Shown: in pieces, positions 53,650 to 63,911 of the stretch
How the letters are laid out: each line of letters begins with the position of its first letter
Numbering within the stretch: the stretch's first letter is position 1
DNA from: Girardinichthys multiradiatus
Lineage: Eukaryota > Chordata > Actinopteri > Cyprinodontiformes > Goodeidae
DNA length: 64,000 bases
NCBI RefSeq assembly: GCF_021462225.1
Contig: NC_061818.1
Span: forward strand, 19,861,462-19,925,461
Reading direction: 5' to 3'
The notes under the pieces: generated by a model
What the model saw: only the letters and a program-made list of their open reading frames with translations
What the model was told of the DNA's origin: nothing
Database searches by the model: none
Position numbers and translations under genes: made by a program

Positions 53650-55160
53650 AAAAGTTGATTTATTTCAAAAGTGAAACTTCTATACTGGGAATAAAATATT
53701 TTTAAACGTTTATTTCAGGTAATTATGATGATTACAGTTCACAGCTAATAAAAACAAAAAATTCTGTTTCTCAGAAAATTAGATAATTTCTTTAGACTGT
53801 TTTTCTATACCAGCTTCTTCCGTGCAGGGTTGCAGGGGAGCTGGTGCATATCTCCGGCAGTCTATGAGCGAAAGGCAGGGTACGCCCTGGACAGGTCGCA
53901 AATCCATTGCAGGGCATCTTTGACACACAGGACAAACAACTATGCCTACACCCATTCATACTTAAGGGCAATTTAGAGAGACCAATTAACCGTTAGGTTT
54001 TGGACTGTGGGAGGAAGCCAGAGTACCCGAAGAGAACCCACGCATGCACCGGGAGAACATGCAAAATCCATGCAGTAAGACCCCCGGCCAGGAGTCGATC
54101 CCAGGACCTTCTTGCTGCAAGGCAACAGTGCTTCCAACTGCTCTACCGTGAAGCCAGACAATTTTTTCTGTGTTTTTTAATGCAGAAATGTCATCCCATT
54201 TTATCCATGAACCATCTAGTATATCCACTCAGTACTTGTTTGGAACCCTTTTTGCATGAATTACTGCATCAGTGAAGCCTCTCATGAAGTTGATTGGTCT
54301 GTGGCTCTGAGGTGTTAAGAAAGCACAGATTTCTTTAATAGCAACCTCAGGTTGTCTCAAATGTTGGGTCTTGTGTCTCATCTTCCTACTGACAATGTCC
54401 CATAGATTCTCTGTGTGGTTTTGGCCAGGAGACCAAGCCAATCAAGCACAGCGATTGGCCATGAATTCAGGTATCGGTACTGTTGGCATGGACAGGAGCA
54501 CTGACTTCAGCTTCAGTCCATGTTCTTTGCATCTCCCCCAAACTTTGGGTTTCGCTTTACAATCTTCATGTGAAGGATTCTTCATAAAATGAGGAACATT
54601 ACGGACAACCCTGGGCATCCTCTTCATCAGACTGTCATCAACAGAATCTTCAGTCAGAAACTTCTTCAGATCCACTGTAAGAGATCCATCAGTGTCTAAA
54701 ACACCTCTTTGAAGAAACCTGCATAATATGAGTTACAACAACATTCAACTTCTCTTTGGAATTAATAAAATATTTTTTAATTGAACTGAAGTGAACTAAA
54801 TTCTCTAGGTTGTGGTTATTCCTGTTACTTATGCATCTTTTTCTGCCACCCCTTCCACTCTACTTTCCATTTAAATTCTTGGACACAACGCTGTGAACCG
54901 TTGGCTTCCTTCGCAATGACCTTTTGTGGCTGCCAATGACTCTCTGCTGGACAACTGTAAAGTCAGCAGTCATCACCATTATTGTGTAGGCTATAACATG
55001 GCCATAACATAACATTTCAGAATTAAAAATGCTTTATTTTATTACTCTGAAATTTGAGGTTCACAAGAAACTAAAAATGAGCTTTTCATCAAAAGTAAGC
55101 CATAATTATTGAAACTAGCAGAAATAAATGCTTTAAAAATATCACTGTGTAATGATTCTG
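53650..55160 (-). repeat. Tc1-like transposon remnant with a SINE inside
   Basis: Minus-strand transposase pieces: SPGQNHTENLWDIV and INFMRG...AKRVPNKY (54229-54441), and a start-like MTADFTVVQQRVIG near 54975. Outer parts (53690-53790 and 55010-55110) resemble each other in inverted orientation. A SINE occupies 53805-54158. Strongly degenerate. Confidence 0.6.
53805..54158 (-). repeat. tRNA-derived SINE, near full length, degenerate
   Basis: Reverse-oriented copy of the SINE at 31375. The head region at 54150 (complement of a GGTAGAGCAGTTGG-like A box), a B-box-like GGGATCGACTCC, and the body with GCATGCGTGGGTTCTC are recognisable. It lies within the Tc1 remnant, so it inserted after it. 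Confidence 0.75.
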
Positions 55161-55319
55161 TAGGACTGTCACTTTTAATTAACTTACATATATACAGTAA
55201 TTTAGCCATTTTATTCAAACGTGTATATGCTGTGTATATACTGTGATAATACTCAAATGGGCGTGTAGTGCTTTGTAGTAGGTTTTTTTAACCGTCACTA
55301 TGACTTTAACTAAATTTGG

Positions 55320-55645
55320 TTGGCGTCAGCCAATCAGAGTAAGGAAGGGAGAGGAAAGGCAGCCGGTGGGTAGCAACAGTTGCCCTGGTGAGGACGAAGC
55401 GCCATAGCCACGGTAGCCCTGGCGACAAGAACCCAGCAACGAGAATCAACAACAACAACTGAATCCACCATAAAAAATAAAAGAAGATATTTTAATTTGG
55501 GAGTAACACACGTGGAACCAGAGGTCAAGTGCTAGGTAAATCGAAACATTTTCCTCTCTAGTGGTTCAACCTGAACTGTGCGTTTTGCTTGTTCCTTGTT
55601 GTTACAGTAGCCATAACGGGAGACAACTTCTTAGCGAGGTAAGCC
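55320..55645 (+). promoter_or_regulatory. Candidate promoter and noncoding first exon of the next gene
   Basis: A CCAAT box in AGCCAATCAGAG (55328-55339) is followed by GC-richer DNA. A good donor, GCGAG|GTAAGC, lies near 55639. In human the gene beyond RLN3 is RFX1, oriented away from it, which would be plus strand here. No RFX1 coding sequence is in the window, so identity is inference from gene order. Confidence 0.3.
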
Positions 55646-56709
55646 TAAAGATAGCCGTTGGTCGGATAACGAGTTAACTGCGACGGTTAGTGTATACATC
55701 TCTTTCCAACGACACGGAGTCTTGCCTGCCATGACGGCGCCGCCACAAATGCATAGTCAAGCAGGCCGTTGTTATGGCGATGTCAAATGCAAAAGGTACA
55801 AAATGGCGGTTGTTGTAGGGACCAGTTAGCGTGCTGCTCGTGTTACATTGCTAGAAAGCTGTCACGACAAGCTTGTGCTCCTTACTGCGTGGAGCTTTCG
55901 TATAAAATGACCAGAAATGAATGATGTCCGTGTTTATTTCGGCATATGATGTGCATAAGGTGGTGTGTTAAATCGTCATGTTGCTCCGATCAGCTCACTC
56001 GCCACTCATGTTTTATAACGTGTACTTTTCAATGGAGATATAAAATGAGACTGGTATATAAGTCTAACGGCTGAATACGGTTTGGGCTGGTGTCTAGGCT
56101 TGGCAGGGGCAAGACGGAAATATATGTGAAATTTGAGACAGCTGTGGCAGGTGGCAGACATTTAACGTGGAAGGGGCGTGGCGATGGAGGGTGATACGCA
56201 GGTGTTTGGCTGGTCTGAGTGCGGAGTATCCTCTGTATTAACAGTTAATGACCGTGCAAAGGTCGAACAGGGTTGCGTCTCGGTTCTGAACCTTTAACTT
56301 CAAGATGTGTGTTTATTATGGTGTAATAACACCCCCTTCCATGTTCTCCAGCAAGCCAAAAACGTACATTATTGTGGTCACCACTGACTTCTGTGGCTAC
56401 TGACTACTGACATCATGGTAGCTTTGATTTATTACATTAAATAGCAAATATTGTTTAAAATGTACAGTCACTCACCAAATATGCATATAACCCCTAGTTA
56501 TAAATACTGTGTAAAACTGTAATATTTCTCATGTCAAATTCCAGTAACAACAACTGTTATAAATGCATTATTTATATTCTTTAGCAGGTGGGACTTTTTT
56601 CTCTCTCTAACAAAAGCAACAATTTTAATGTGTGTGTGCTGCAGCATGCGGGCTATCCGTGTGAATGTTTCTGCTGTCTTCATCAAAGGCCTTTTGAAGG
56701 CTCTTAGAG
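55646..56709. other. Downstream of the candidate first exon; no gene resolved
   Basis: Moderately CpG-rich to about 55.9 kb, then AT-rich. A short plus frame from an ATG near 55731 ends at a possible donor (AAAG|GTAC, about 55796), but nothing supports it as coding. Confidence 0.3.
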
Positions 56710-56711
56710 TA

Positions 56712-58279
56712 CAGGTCCTTCTCAAAAAATTAGCATATTGTGATAAAGTTCATTATTTTCCATAATGTCATGATGAAATTTTAATATTCATATATTTTAG
56801 ATTCATTGCACACTAACTGAAATATTTCAGGTCTTTTATTGTCTTAATACAGATGATTTTGGCATACAGCTCATGAAAACCCAAAATTCCTATCTCACAA
56901 AATTAGCATATTATTAAAAGGGTCTCTAAACGAGCTATGAACCTAATCATCTGAATCAACGAGTTAACTCTAAACACCTGCAAAAGATTCCTGAGGCCTT
57001 TAAAACTCCCAGCCTGGTTCATCACTCAAAACCCCAATCATGGGTAAGACTGCCAACCTGACTGCTGTCCAGAAGGCCACTATTGACACCCTCAAGCAAG
57101 AGGGTAAGACACAGAAAGAAATTTCTGAACAAATAGGCTGTTCCCAGAGTGCTGTATCAAGGCACCTCAGTGGGAAGTCTGTGGGAAGGAAAAAGTGTGG
57201 CAGAAAACGCTGCACAACGAGAAGAGGTAACCGGACCCTGAGGAAGATTGTGGAGAAGGGCCGATTCCAGACCTTGGGGGACCTGCGGAAGCAGTGGACT
57301 GAGTCTGGAGTAGAAACATCCAGAGCCACCGTGCACAGGCGTGTGCAGGAAATGGGCTACAGGTGCTGCATTCCCCAGACCTGGGCTACAGAGAAGCAGC
57401 ACTGGACTGTTGCTCAGTGGTCCAAAGTACTTTTTTCGGATGAAAGCAAATTCTGCATGTCATTCGGAAATCAAGGTGCCAGAGTCTGGAGGAAGACTGG
57501 GGAGAAGGAAATGCCAAAATGCCAGAAGTCCAGTGTCAAGTACCCACAGTCAGTGATGGTCTGGGGTGCCGTGTCAGCTGCTGGTGTTGGTCCACTGTGT
57601 TTTATCAAGGGCAGGGTCAATGCAGCTAGCTATCAGGAGATTTTGGAGCACTTCATGCTTCCATCTGCTGAAAAGCTTTATGGAGATGAAGATTTCGTTT
57701 TTCAGCACGACCTGGCATCTGCTCACAGTGCCAAAACCACTGGTAAATGGTTTACTGACCATGGTATCACTGTGCTCAATTGGCCTGCCAACTCTCCTGA
57801 CCTGAACCCCATAGAGAATCTGTGGGATATTGTGAAGAGAACGTTGAGAGACTCAAGACCCAACACTCTGGATGAGCTAAAGGCCGCTATCGAAGCATCC
57901 TGGGCCTCCATAAGACCTCAGCAGTGCCACAGGCTGATTGCCTCCATGCCACGCCGCATTGAAGCAGTCATTTCTGCAAAAGGATTCCCGACCAAGTATT
58001 GAGTGTATAACTGTACATGATTATTTGAAGGTTGACGTTTTTTGTATTAAAAACACTTTTCTTTTATTGGTCGGATGAAATATGCTAATTTTGTGAGATA
58101 GGAATTTTGGGTTTTCATGAGCTGTATGCCAAAATCATCCGTATTAAGACAATAAAAGACCTGAAATATTTCAGTTAGTGTGCAATGAATCTAAAATATA
58201 TGAATGTTAAATTTTCATCATTACATTATAGAAAATAATGAACTTTATCACAATATGCTAATGTTTTGAGAAGGACTTG
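56712..58279 (+). mobile_element. Tc1/mariner transposon, family A copy 4, intact frame
   Basis: 1568 bp with TA at 56710-56711 and 58280-58281 and ~200-bp inverted repeats. The last right-hand bases read GGACTTG rather than GGACCTG, one mismatch in the terminal repeat. It is the only copy here with an unbroken transposase frame. Confidence 0.95.
57040..58002 (+). CDS. Tc1 family transposase, uninterrupted 320 residues
   Basis: Cut-and-paste transposase. N-terminal HTH (ISEQIGCSQSAVSRHL), basic GRKRC AT-hook/NLS-like segment, second HTH region to about residue 110, then a DD34E catalytic domain: Asp in LFSDESKF, Asp in FQHDLASAHS, Glu in SPDLNPIENLW with 34 residues between the last two. It ends FPTKY. 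It lacks the 14 residues present in copy 1 between the DNA-binding and catalytic domains (IPQ joins directly to TWATE). The frame is open but activity is uncertain because of that deletion and the imperfect right terminus. Confidence 0.92.
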   Translation: MGKTANLTAVQKATIDTLKQEGKTQKEISEQIGCSQSAVSRHLSGKSVGRKKCGRKRCTTRRGNRTLRKIVEKGRFQTLGDLRKQWTESGVETSRATVHRRVQEMGYRCCIPQTWATEKQHWTVAQWSKVLFSDESKFCMSFGNQGARVWRKTGEKEMPKCQKSSVKYPQSVMVWGAVSAAGVGPLCFIKGRVNAASYQEILEHFMLPSAEKLYGDEDFVFQHDLASAHSAKTTGKWFTDHGITVLNWPANSPDLNPIENLWDIVKRTLRDSRPNTLDELKAAIEASWASIRPQQCHRLIASMPRRIEAVISAKGFPTKY

Positions 58280-58383
58280 TATTGAGCCAAAACAACATAT
58301 TACACAACACCTTGGTGAAATATCTTCTTGATCTTGATTGTTCCTAACATGTTGATGTTTTTGTTCACATATGTTAAAAATGT

Positions 58384-58657
58384 GGGAGTTTGCATGTTCT
58401 CCCCGTGCATGCGTGGGTTCTCACCGGGTACGCCGGCTTCCTCCCACAGTCCAAAGACATGCCTGTTAGGTTAATTGGTCATTCTAAATTACCCTTAGGT
58501 GTATGAATGAGTGTGTGCATGGTTGTTTGTGTGTTGCCCTGCGATGGACTGGCGACCTGTCCAGGGTGTACCCTGCCTCTCGCCCATAGACTGCTGGAGA
58601 TAGGCACCAGCTCCCCCGCGACCCACTATGGAATAAGCGGTAGAAAATGACTGACTG
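58384..58657 (+). repeat. 5'-truncated SINE copy
   Basis: Same SINE as 31375 but starting inside the body (GGGAGTTTGCATGTTCTCC), ending in GACTGACTG. Flanked by the 13-bp duplication ATGTTAAAAATGT (58371-58383, 58658-58670). Confidence 0.9.
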
Positions 58658-58670
58658 ATGTTAAAAATGT

Positions 58671-58740
58671 CAGTCAGTCAGTCATTTTCTACCGCTTATT
58701 CCATAGTGGGTCGCGGGGAAGCTGGTGCCTATCTCCAGCA
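58671..58740 (-). repeat. Second, inverted SINE 3' fragment
   Basis: Seventy bases, the reverse complement of the 3' end of the copy at 58384-58657, with tails facing each other across the shared duplication. The right flank repeats GTTAAAAATGT (58741-58751). Confidence 0.9.
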
Positions 58741-58751
58741 GTTAAAAATGT

Positions 58752-59479
58752 AATCAGGATCATTTTCTAAGTTTTGTTTCTGTCAATATGTGCTGATTGT
58801 ATGTACTCATGAATGAATGATTTATTTTTAAATCTCTTTTCACAGACAAACAGCTCCAGGCAGAAATTTACATCTATCAAACTTGAGCATAAATGTCTGG
58901 TTAATTTTGGGCTGTTAGGGATTTATTTGGATTGTACTTTTTCCAGTGTGGAGAAAATTCATGACGTACAACAGGAATAAGGTTTACTAGTTCGGATTTA
59001 TTGTAGGTGGTCTCTTTTCAAACAGGATCAATATTAGAAATATAGGCTCAAAGTTGAAACAGCCAGCCTCATTAACAAGGCCCTGGTCCCCCACTGACAG
59101 TTTTCCCTTGCAAATAATACAAATATCTCACCATGTAAATACTATTTAATTTAATTTTATATTGTTGTTACTGTATATTTTTAATATTGCTTATGGTGCT
59201 CTTTCTCTACAAAAAGTTGCAAACTTTTTCTTAATTACAAATTTATTTATGTCAACTATATGTTTGTTTATGTGTAGCACCTTACCACCAAAGCAAATTC
59301 CTCGTACGTTCTGACTGGTTCTGTTATTCTGTCCTTGGCACTGATCAATTGCACAAAGTATGTGGAGCAATGAAGACGGTCAGTTAGCCCCAAATTTTTC
59401 AACTGCACTTGAAGTCAACACTTTGAAACTTGGCCACAACTGGTTGCTCCAAGTACACATCATTACTGGTTCTCTTTCA
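58752..59479. other. Spacer before the DIRS element
   Basis: AT-rich, no gene or named repeat recognised. Confidence 0.4.
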
Positions 59480-59888
59480 ACATTCGTTTCGGTATCTCAC
59501 TATGGGACACGCCTCCAGCGCCTGTCCCCCAGAAGCTCTATTACATTACGCCAGTCTTGACTGGCAGGCGGAAGTGACGTCCGCTCCCATGGGAGGACTT
59601 CCTCCCAGTATTAAAGTCGACGTCACGTAGGTGATCTTCAGTCTAACACCTCTTCTCGCTCCCAGAAGCACCTCTCAGACGGTCATTACAGTAACTTGAG
59701 CTAGCTTAACTGTTCAGAGAGCGAGCTAACACCTCGGTCGCCGAGCACTTCTCAATAACTGTGCTCAACTGTTCTGAGTCCCTTTCAACGCTGGTCTGTC
59801 GCCAAACAGCAGCGCTGCAACTGGTCACCAAACTAGCTGCAACCTTAACGGAGCTTAAGAAGTTGTGTAACTTGCACTCGTTCTCACC

Positions 59889-60104
59889 ATGAACAGAGTC
59901 AAGCCACCATCTAGAACCTGCACATGTGGCAATCTCATAGCTGGGGCAGATACCCACTCTGTCTGCGCTTCGTGTCTGGGGCTGCAACATGCCCAGGACG
60001 CGTTGGCGTCACCGGCGAGCTGCGAGCACTGTGCACGGCTCTCCCTTAAGTCTCGTCGGCGCAGGCTAGCACGCAAGCTAGCCTGTCGGAGGTTGATCCT
60101 ATGA
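59889..60104 (+). CDS. DIRS gag-like N-terminal frame with Cys/His motif
   Basis: 71 residues. Cys-rich start (CTCGNLIAGADTHSVCASC, later HAQDA and CEHCARL) suggests a zinc-binding module, followed by an Arg-rich segment (KSRRRRLARKLACRR). Its TGA stop (60102-60104) overlaps the ATG (60101-60103) of the next frame. Either a frameshifted single gag or termination-reinitiation at ATGA. Confidence 0.6.
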   Translation: MNRVKPPSRTCTCGNLIAGADTHSVCASCLGLQHAQDALASPASCEHCARLSLKSRRRRLARKLACRRLIL

Positions 60105-61408
60105 TGGGGGTAGCCAATCCCCCGCCACCGGAGCTTCCTGGTACTGATGAGAGAGAGCCCACTTTGGCTGGAGCCAGTTGGGGTGATCAGCTCGACGCTG
60201 TCGCGCCACTGACTGACCCAGAGGAAGACGAGGCTGCACTTCCAGTTTTCAGCACTCTTGCTAATGCCGAGTACGAATCTGAAATGGAGTCCATCAGTCT
60301 CGGGTCTGACGACGACGAGCTGGACTGCGGGCCTTATGCCATCCAGTCGGTTGCAAAGCCCTCGGTGACGGATGACACCAGCCGCTGCGGTTCCCCAAAC
60401 CCAACTGCAACGGACCTGCATGATGTCTGCAGAAGGGCAGCAAAGAAGCTGGGCATCGAGTGGCCGGAAACCCTCACCGAAACTACCACATCTCGATATG
60501 AGGGGAAGCGGCTTCCGAGAGCCAAATCTTCCGGCAGACAACTGTTGCCGGTCTTTCCCGAGTGCCTCGAGGAAGCGACCCGGTCCTGGAGCAATCCTCT
60601 CACCGCCAAGAACCCCGCCCTGGGAGGGTCGGCGCTGGACTGGACGGGCATGGAGGCCGGCGGGTTTTCACATCTGCCTCCCGTAGAACCTCTGCTGGCA
60701 TCTCACCTGCACCCATCGCAAAAGTCAGCCATGACAGCGGCAGGACCCACCCTTCCCTTCAAAGCTGACTCTTTTCAGTCCACTCTGAATGAGAAAAGCT
60801 ACAAGGCGGTGGCTGCATCTGTTAAAGCCTTAAACGCTTAATCTCTTCTCCTCGCTTACCAAGCGGAATTACAGGAGCAGATGACTGGCACACCAATGGC
60901 CGATTTGTGGGACGAGTTGTGCGTGGTGACAGACCTATGCCTGCGTCTCCACAGAAGCGCTGTCCAAGCATCCGGGAGAGCCATGGCCCTGATGGTCACT
61001 CAGGAGAGAGCTAGATGGCTGAACCTGTCTAGCCTGTCTCAGAGGGAAAAGAACCAGCTCCTCGACACCCCCGTGGACCCAAAGAGCTTATTCGGACCCA
61101 CTGTGGCAGCCATGCAAAAACGCTGTGAGGAAAAGAAGAGGGAAGGTGAAGCGCTAAAGCTGTGTCTGCCCAGGAAAGCGCAGCCTCCTCCCCCTCCAGC
61201 ACCCCGTGTGCCGTTCGCTCAAGCGGCAGCTCGACCAGCCTACCGCATCCCCAAACGCCAGCCTCAGCCGCAGTCAGCGGACCGTGGGAAACAAACCGAG
61301 CTCAAAGGTGCTTGGGGAAGGAAGCCATTCGCTCCCCCGACGACGCCGGGGAACCAAGCGACCCCTTCCGCTACTGTGAGCGCAAAGAAAAAGAGGCGCA
61401 CTACTTAG
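60101..61408 (+). pseudogene. DIRS gag-like protein, split by an in-frame TAA
   Basis: 60101-60841 and 60881-61408 share one frame. A TAA at 60839-60841 follows KAVAASVKALNA, and reading continues SLLLAYQAELQEQM below it. The product is acidic and Pro-rich early, with a helical middle (DLWDELCVVTDLCLRLH) and a basic end (SAKKKRRTT). Probably the structural protein of the element, inactivated by one nonsense change in this copy. Confidence 0.65.
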
Positions 61409-61538
61409 GGAGCCGTCTTCGGGGTGGGAGAGCAGGATCTGCCAGACACCTGCACCCCCCCTACCAGGACACGTCCTGTCCCAGTTCGAGTTCAGAACGC
61501 CACGTTCAAGGCAACTCAAACGGCCTGCAGAGCCGACG

Positions 61539-63911
61539 TTGGAGCTCATCGTTCAGAGCCGACCGAAGCGGAGGAGGATCAAAGCCACCGAGAGCTCAGT
61601 GGAGCCGCAGCTGTGGCCAGAAAGCACACACCAGTGCACAAACACATGCCAGTGTCTAAAAACACGACCTTCCCCCTTCACAACATGTTCAATAAAGTTG
61701 TTTTCTGGCACGCATCCAGGCCTGGAGCCGAGGGCGCAGCCACAACAAAAAAACATGAAAAATATGTTAAAAATAACACAAGGACAGGACGTGCAGCTGC
61801 ACATGAGGCCACAAGGGGGAGCTCTCGCTCCAGCTTTGGCACAGCGGCAGGCTGGAGCTCCCGCTCCACCCTTGCCACAGCTGCACATGAGGCCACAAGG
61901 GGGAGCTCTCACCCTACCTCTAACACAGCAGGCTGTTTTTTCTGTGGAAGAAGCAGACCTGGGACGAGCGCAGCTGGCAGTTGTAGCGGAACAGCAGATC
62001 CCTCAGCCGGTGTTGCGCAGTGTTTACACGGAAGCACCTTTAGGTCCACTGGCAAACAACACTCAGCTGTGGCGAGCGTGTGGAGCGTCAGATTGGGTGA
62101 TAAAGACTGTATCCAAGGGATACAGGCTCCAATTTGTGACAGCCCCACCCCGTTTCAAGGGCATAGTACAGTCATACGCCCGGGGAGAGTCCGCTCGCGT
62201 CCTGCAGGAGGAAATAATTTCCCTGCAGCACAAAAGAGCTGTCCGGCTGGTACCGCAGGAGAAAAGCAGAGACGGGTTTTACTCCAGATACTTTCTCGTG
62301 CCGAAAAGGGGCGGGGGTCTGCGACCGATATTGGATCTGTGGGCTCTGAACACATATCTGAGACGGTATTCGTTCAGGATGCTAACACACGCAGCTCTGA
62401 TAAAGTTTGCGCATCAAGGAGACTGGTTTGTCTCCATAGACTTGAAAGACGCATATTTCCATATCCCTATATACCCCCCTCACAGAAAATACCTCAGATT
62501 TGCGTTTCAGGGAGAGATATACGAGTACCTGGTACTTCCTTTTGGCCTCTCACTGAGCCCACGTGTGTTCGTGAAATGCACCGAGGCAGCCATCGCGCCT
62601 CTGAGGGAAAGGGGGATGCGTCTGGCGACGTATATAGACGATTGGCTGATTGCAGCTCAGTCTTTAGAGGAGCTCAGGACGCATGCCGAGATGCTTACTT
62701 TACATCTGACAGCCCTGGGATTCACAATAAACTGGGAAAAGAGCATTTTAACCCCAGTACAAACAATCACCTTCATTGGCCTGTCCCTGAATTCAGTCGA
62801 GTTCAGAGCGCGCCTCTCAGCGGAACGAGTAAAAGCCTTTCAGGCTTGTCTGGCACTCTTTCGCAGAGGCACACAGGTGAAATTCAGGTTATGCCTCAGA
62901 CTGCTGGGTCTGATGGCGTCTGCGCTGGCGGTCATCACACTCGGCCGTCTACACATGCGCCCGTTTCAAAGGTGGGTGGCGTCACTCAGCTTGAGCCCCA
63001 CACGCCATGCTCACCGCAGCGTCCTGGTTTCTCTCATATGTGCACGCGCGCTGAGCCCGTGGAAGCGTCCCGGTTTTCTCAACACCGGCGTTACCATGGG
63101 AACCATCCCGACGAGGAAGGTAATTACCACAGATGCCTCGCTGACAGGCTGGGGAGCCACTCACGAGGGGATGATGGTAAACGGCGTTTGGAGTCCACAA
63201 ACACAGACAGCTCACATAAATTGTCTGGAACTCCTGGCCGTGATGCTGGCACTGAGACACTTTCTGCCCTTTATCAAAGGGCACCATGTTTTGGTCAGAA
63301 CGGACAACACAACAGTGGTTGCTTACATCAACAGACAGGGGGGTCTGCGCTCACGTCATTTACACGAGCTGGCATACAGACTGATAATCTGGACCAGCTC
63401 ACACTTGCTGTCGCTAAGAGCGACTCACGTGCCAGGGGTAATGAACAGAGGCGCGGATCTGCTGTCAAGGGGCAATCCCCGCTACAAAGAGTGGAAACTC
63501 CACAGCGAGGTGATGACCCAAATATGGAAGAGGTACGGCCGAGCGGAAGTCGACCTCTTCGCATCAGGGGAAAATGCTCAGTGTCCGATGTTTTTCTCAC
63601 TGACAGAGCAACAAGCTCCGCTTGGGCTGGATGCTCTAGCGCACAAATGGCCGCCGGCCCTACTGTACGCCTTTCCCCCACTGGAACTGATCATTCCTAC
63701 TCTCGCCAGGGTGCGAGAGGGAAAACACTCACTCATTCTGATAGCTCCCCGCTGGCCAGGGAAACATTGGCTAGCGGAGATTTTTCAGATGCTACACGGC
63801 GAGCCATGGCGGCTTCCCCTCCGCAGAGATCTCCTGACGCAGGCACGCGGAGAAATATTTCATCCGCATCCAGAGCGCATGGCCCTATGGGCCTGGCCTG
63901 TGAGGGGTTAA
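61539..63911 (+). CDS. DIRS reverse transcriptase-RNase H-methyltransferase-like polyprotein
   Basis: Up to 790 residues with no stop. RT: LDLWALNTYL, SIDLKDAYFHIPI, LPFGLSLSP and the catalytic ATYIDDWLI (about residues 260-430). RNase H: TTDASLTGWGA, CLELLAV, RTDNTTV, VMNRGADLLSR give the D-E-D-D set. The C-terminal block has EVDLFASGENAQ, LLYAFPPLELI and LIAPRWP, the Dam-like methyltransferase region of DIRS elements. The first codon of this frame assignment is TTG, not ATG; the true start is unresolved and may lie upstream or near 61750. It follows gag and overlaps the recombinase frame. Confidence 0.85.
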   Translation: MELIVQSRPKRRRIKATESSVEPQLWPESTHQCTNTCQCLKTRPSPFTTCSIKLFSGTHPGLEPRAQPQQKNMKNMLKITQGQDVQLHMRPQGGALAPALAQRQAGAPAPPLPQLHMRPQGGALTLPLTQQAVFSVEEADLGRAQLAVVAEQQIPQPVLRSVYTEAPLGPLANNTQLWRACGASDWVIKTVSKGYRLQFVTAPPRFKGIVQSYARGESARVLQEEIISLQHKRAVRLVPQEKSRDGFYSRYFLVPKRGGGLRPILDLWALNTYLRRYSFRMLTHAALIKFAHQGDWFVSIDLKDAYFHIPIYPPHRKYLRFAFQGEIYEYLVLPFGLSLSPRVFVKCTEAAIAPLRERGMRLATYIDDWLIAAQSLEELRTHAEMLTLHLTALGFTINWEKSILTPVQTITFIGLSLNSVEFRARLSAERVKAFQACLALFRRGTQVKFRLCLRLLGLMASALAVITLGRLHMRPFQRWVASLSLSPTRHAHRSVLVSLICARALSPWKRPGFLNTGVTMGTIPTRKVITTDASLTGWGATHEGMMVNGVWSPQTQTAHINCLELLAVMLALRHFLPFIKGHHVLVRTDNTTVVAYINRQGGLRSRHLHELAYRLIIWTSSHLLSLRATHVPGVMNRGADLLSRGNPRYKEWKLHSEVMTQIWKRYGRAEVDLFASGENAQCPMFFSLTEQQAPLGLDALAHKWPPALLYAFPPLELIIPTLARVREGKHSLILIAPRWPGKHWLAEIFQMLHGEPWRLPLRRDLLTQARGEIFHPHPERMALWAWPVRG

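Noticed and set aside
59855..60541. 228-codon minus-strand frame in the DIRS element
   Set aside because: Antisense to the gag-like frames; no recognisable domain, and GC-rich DNA favours long antisense frames.
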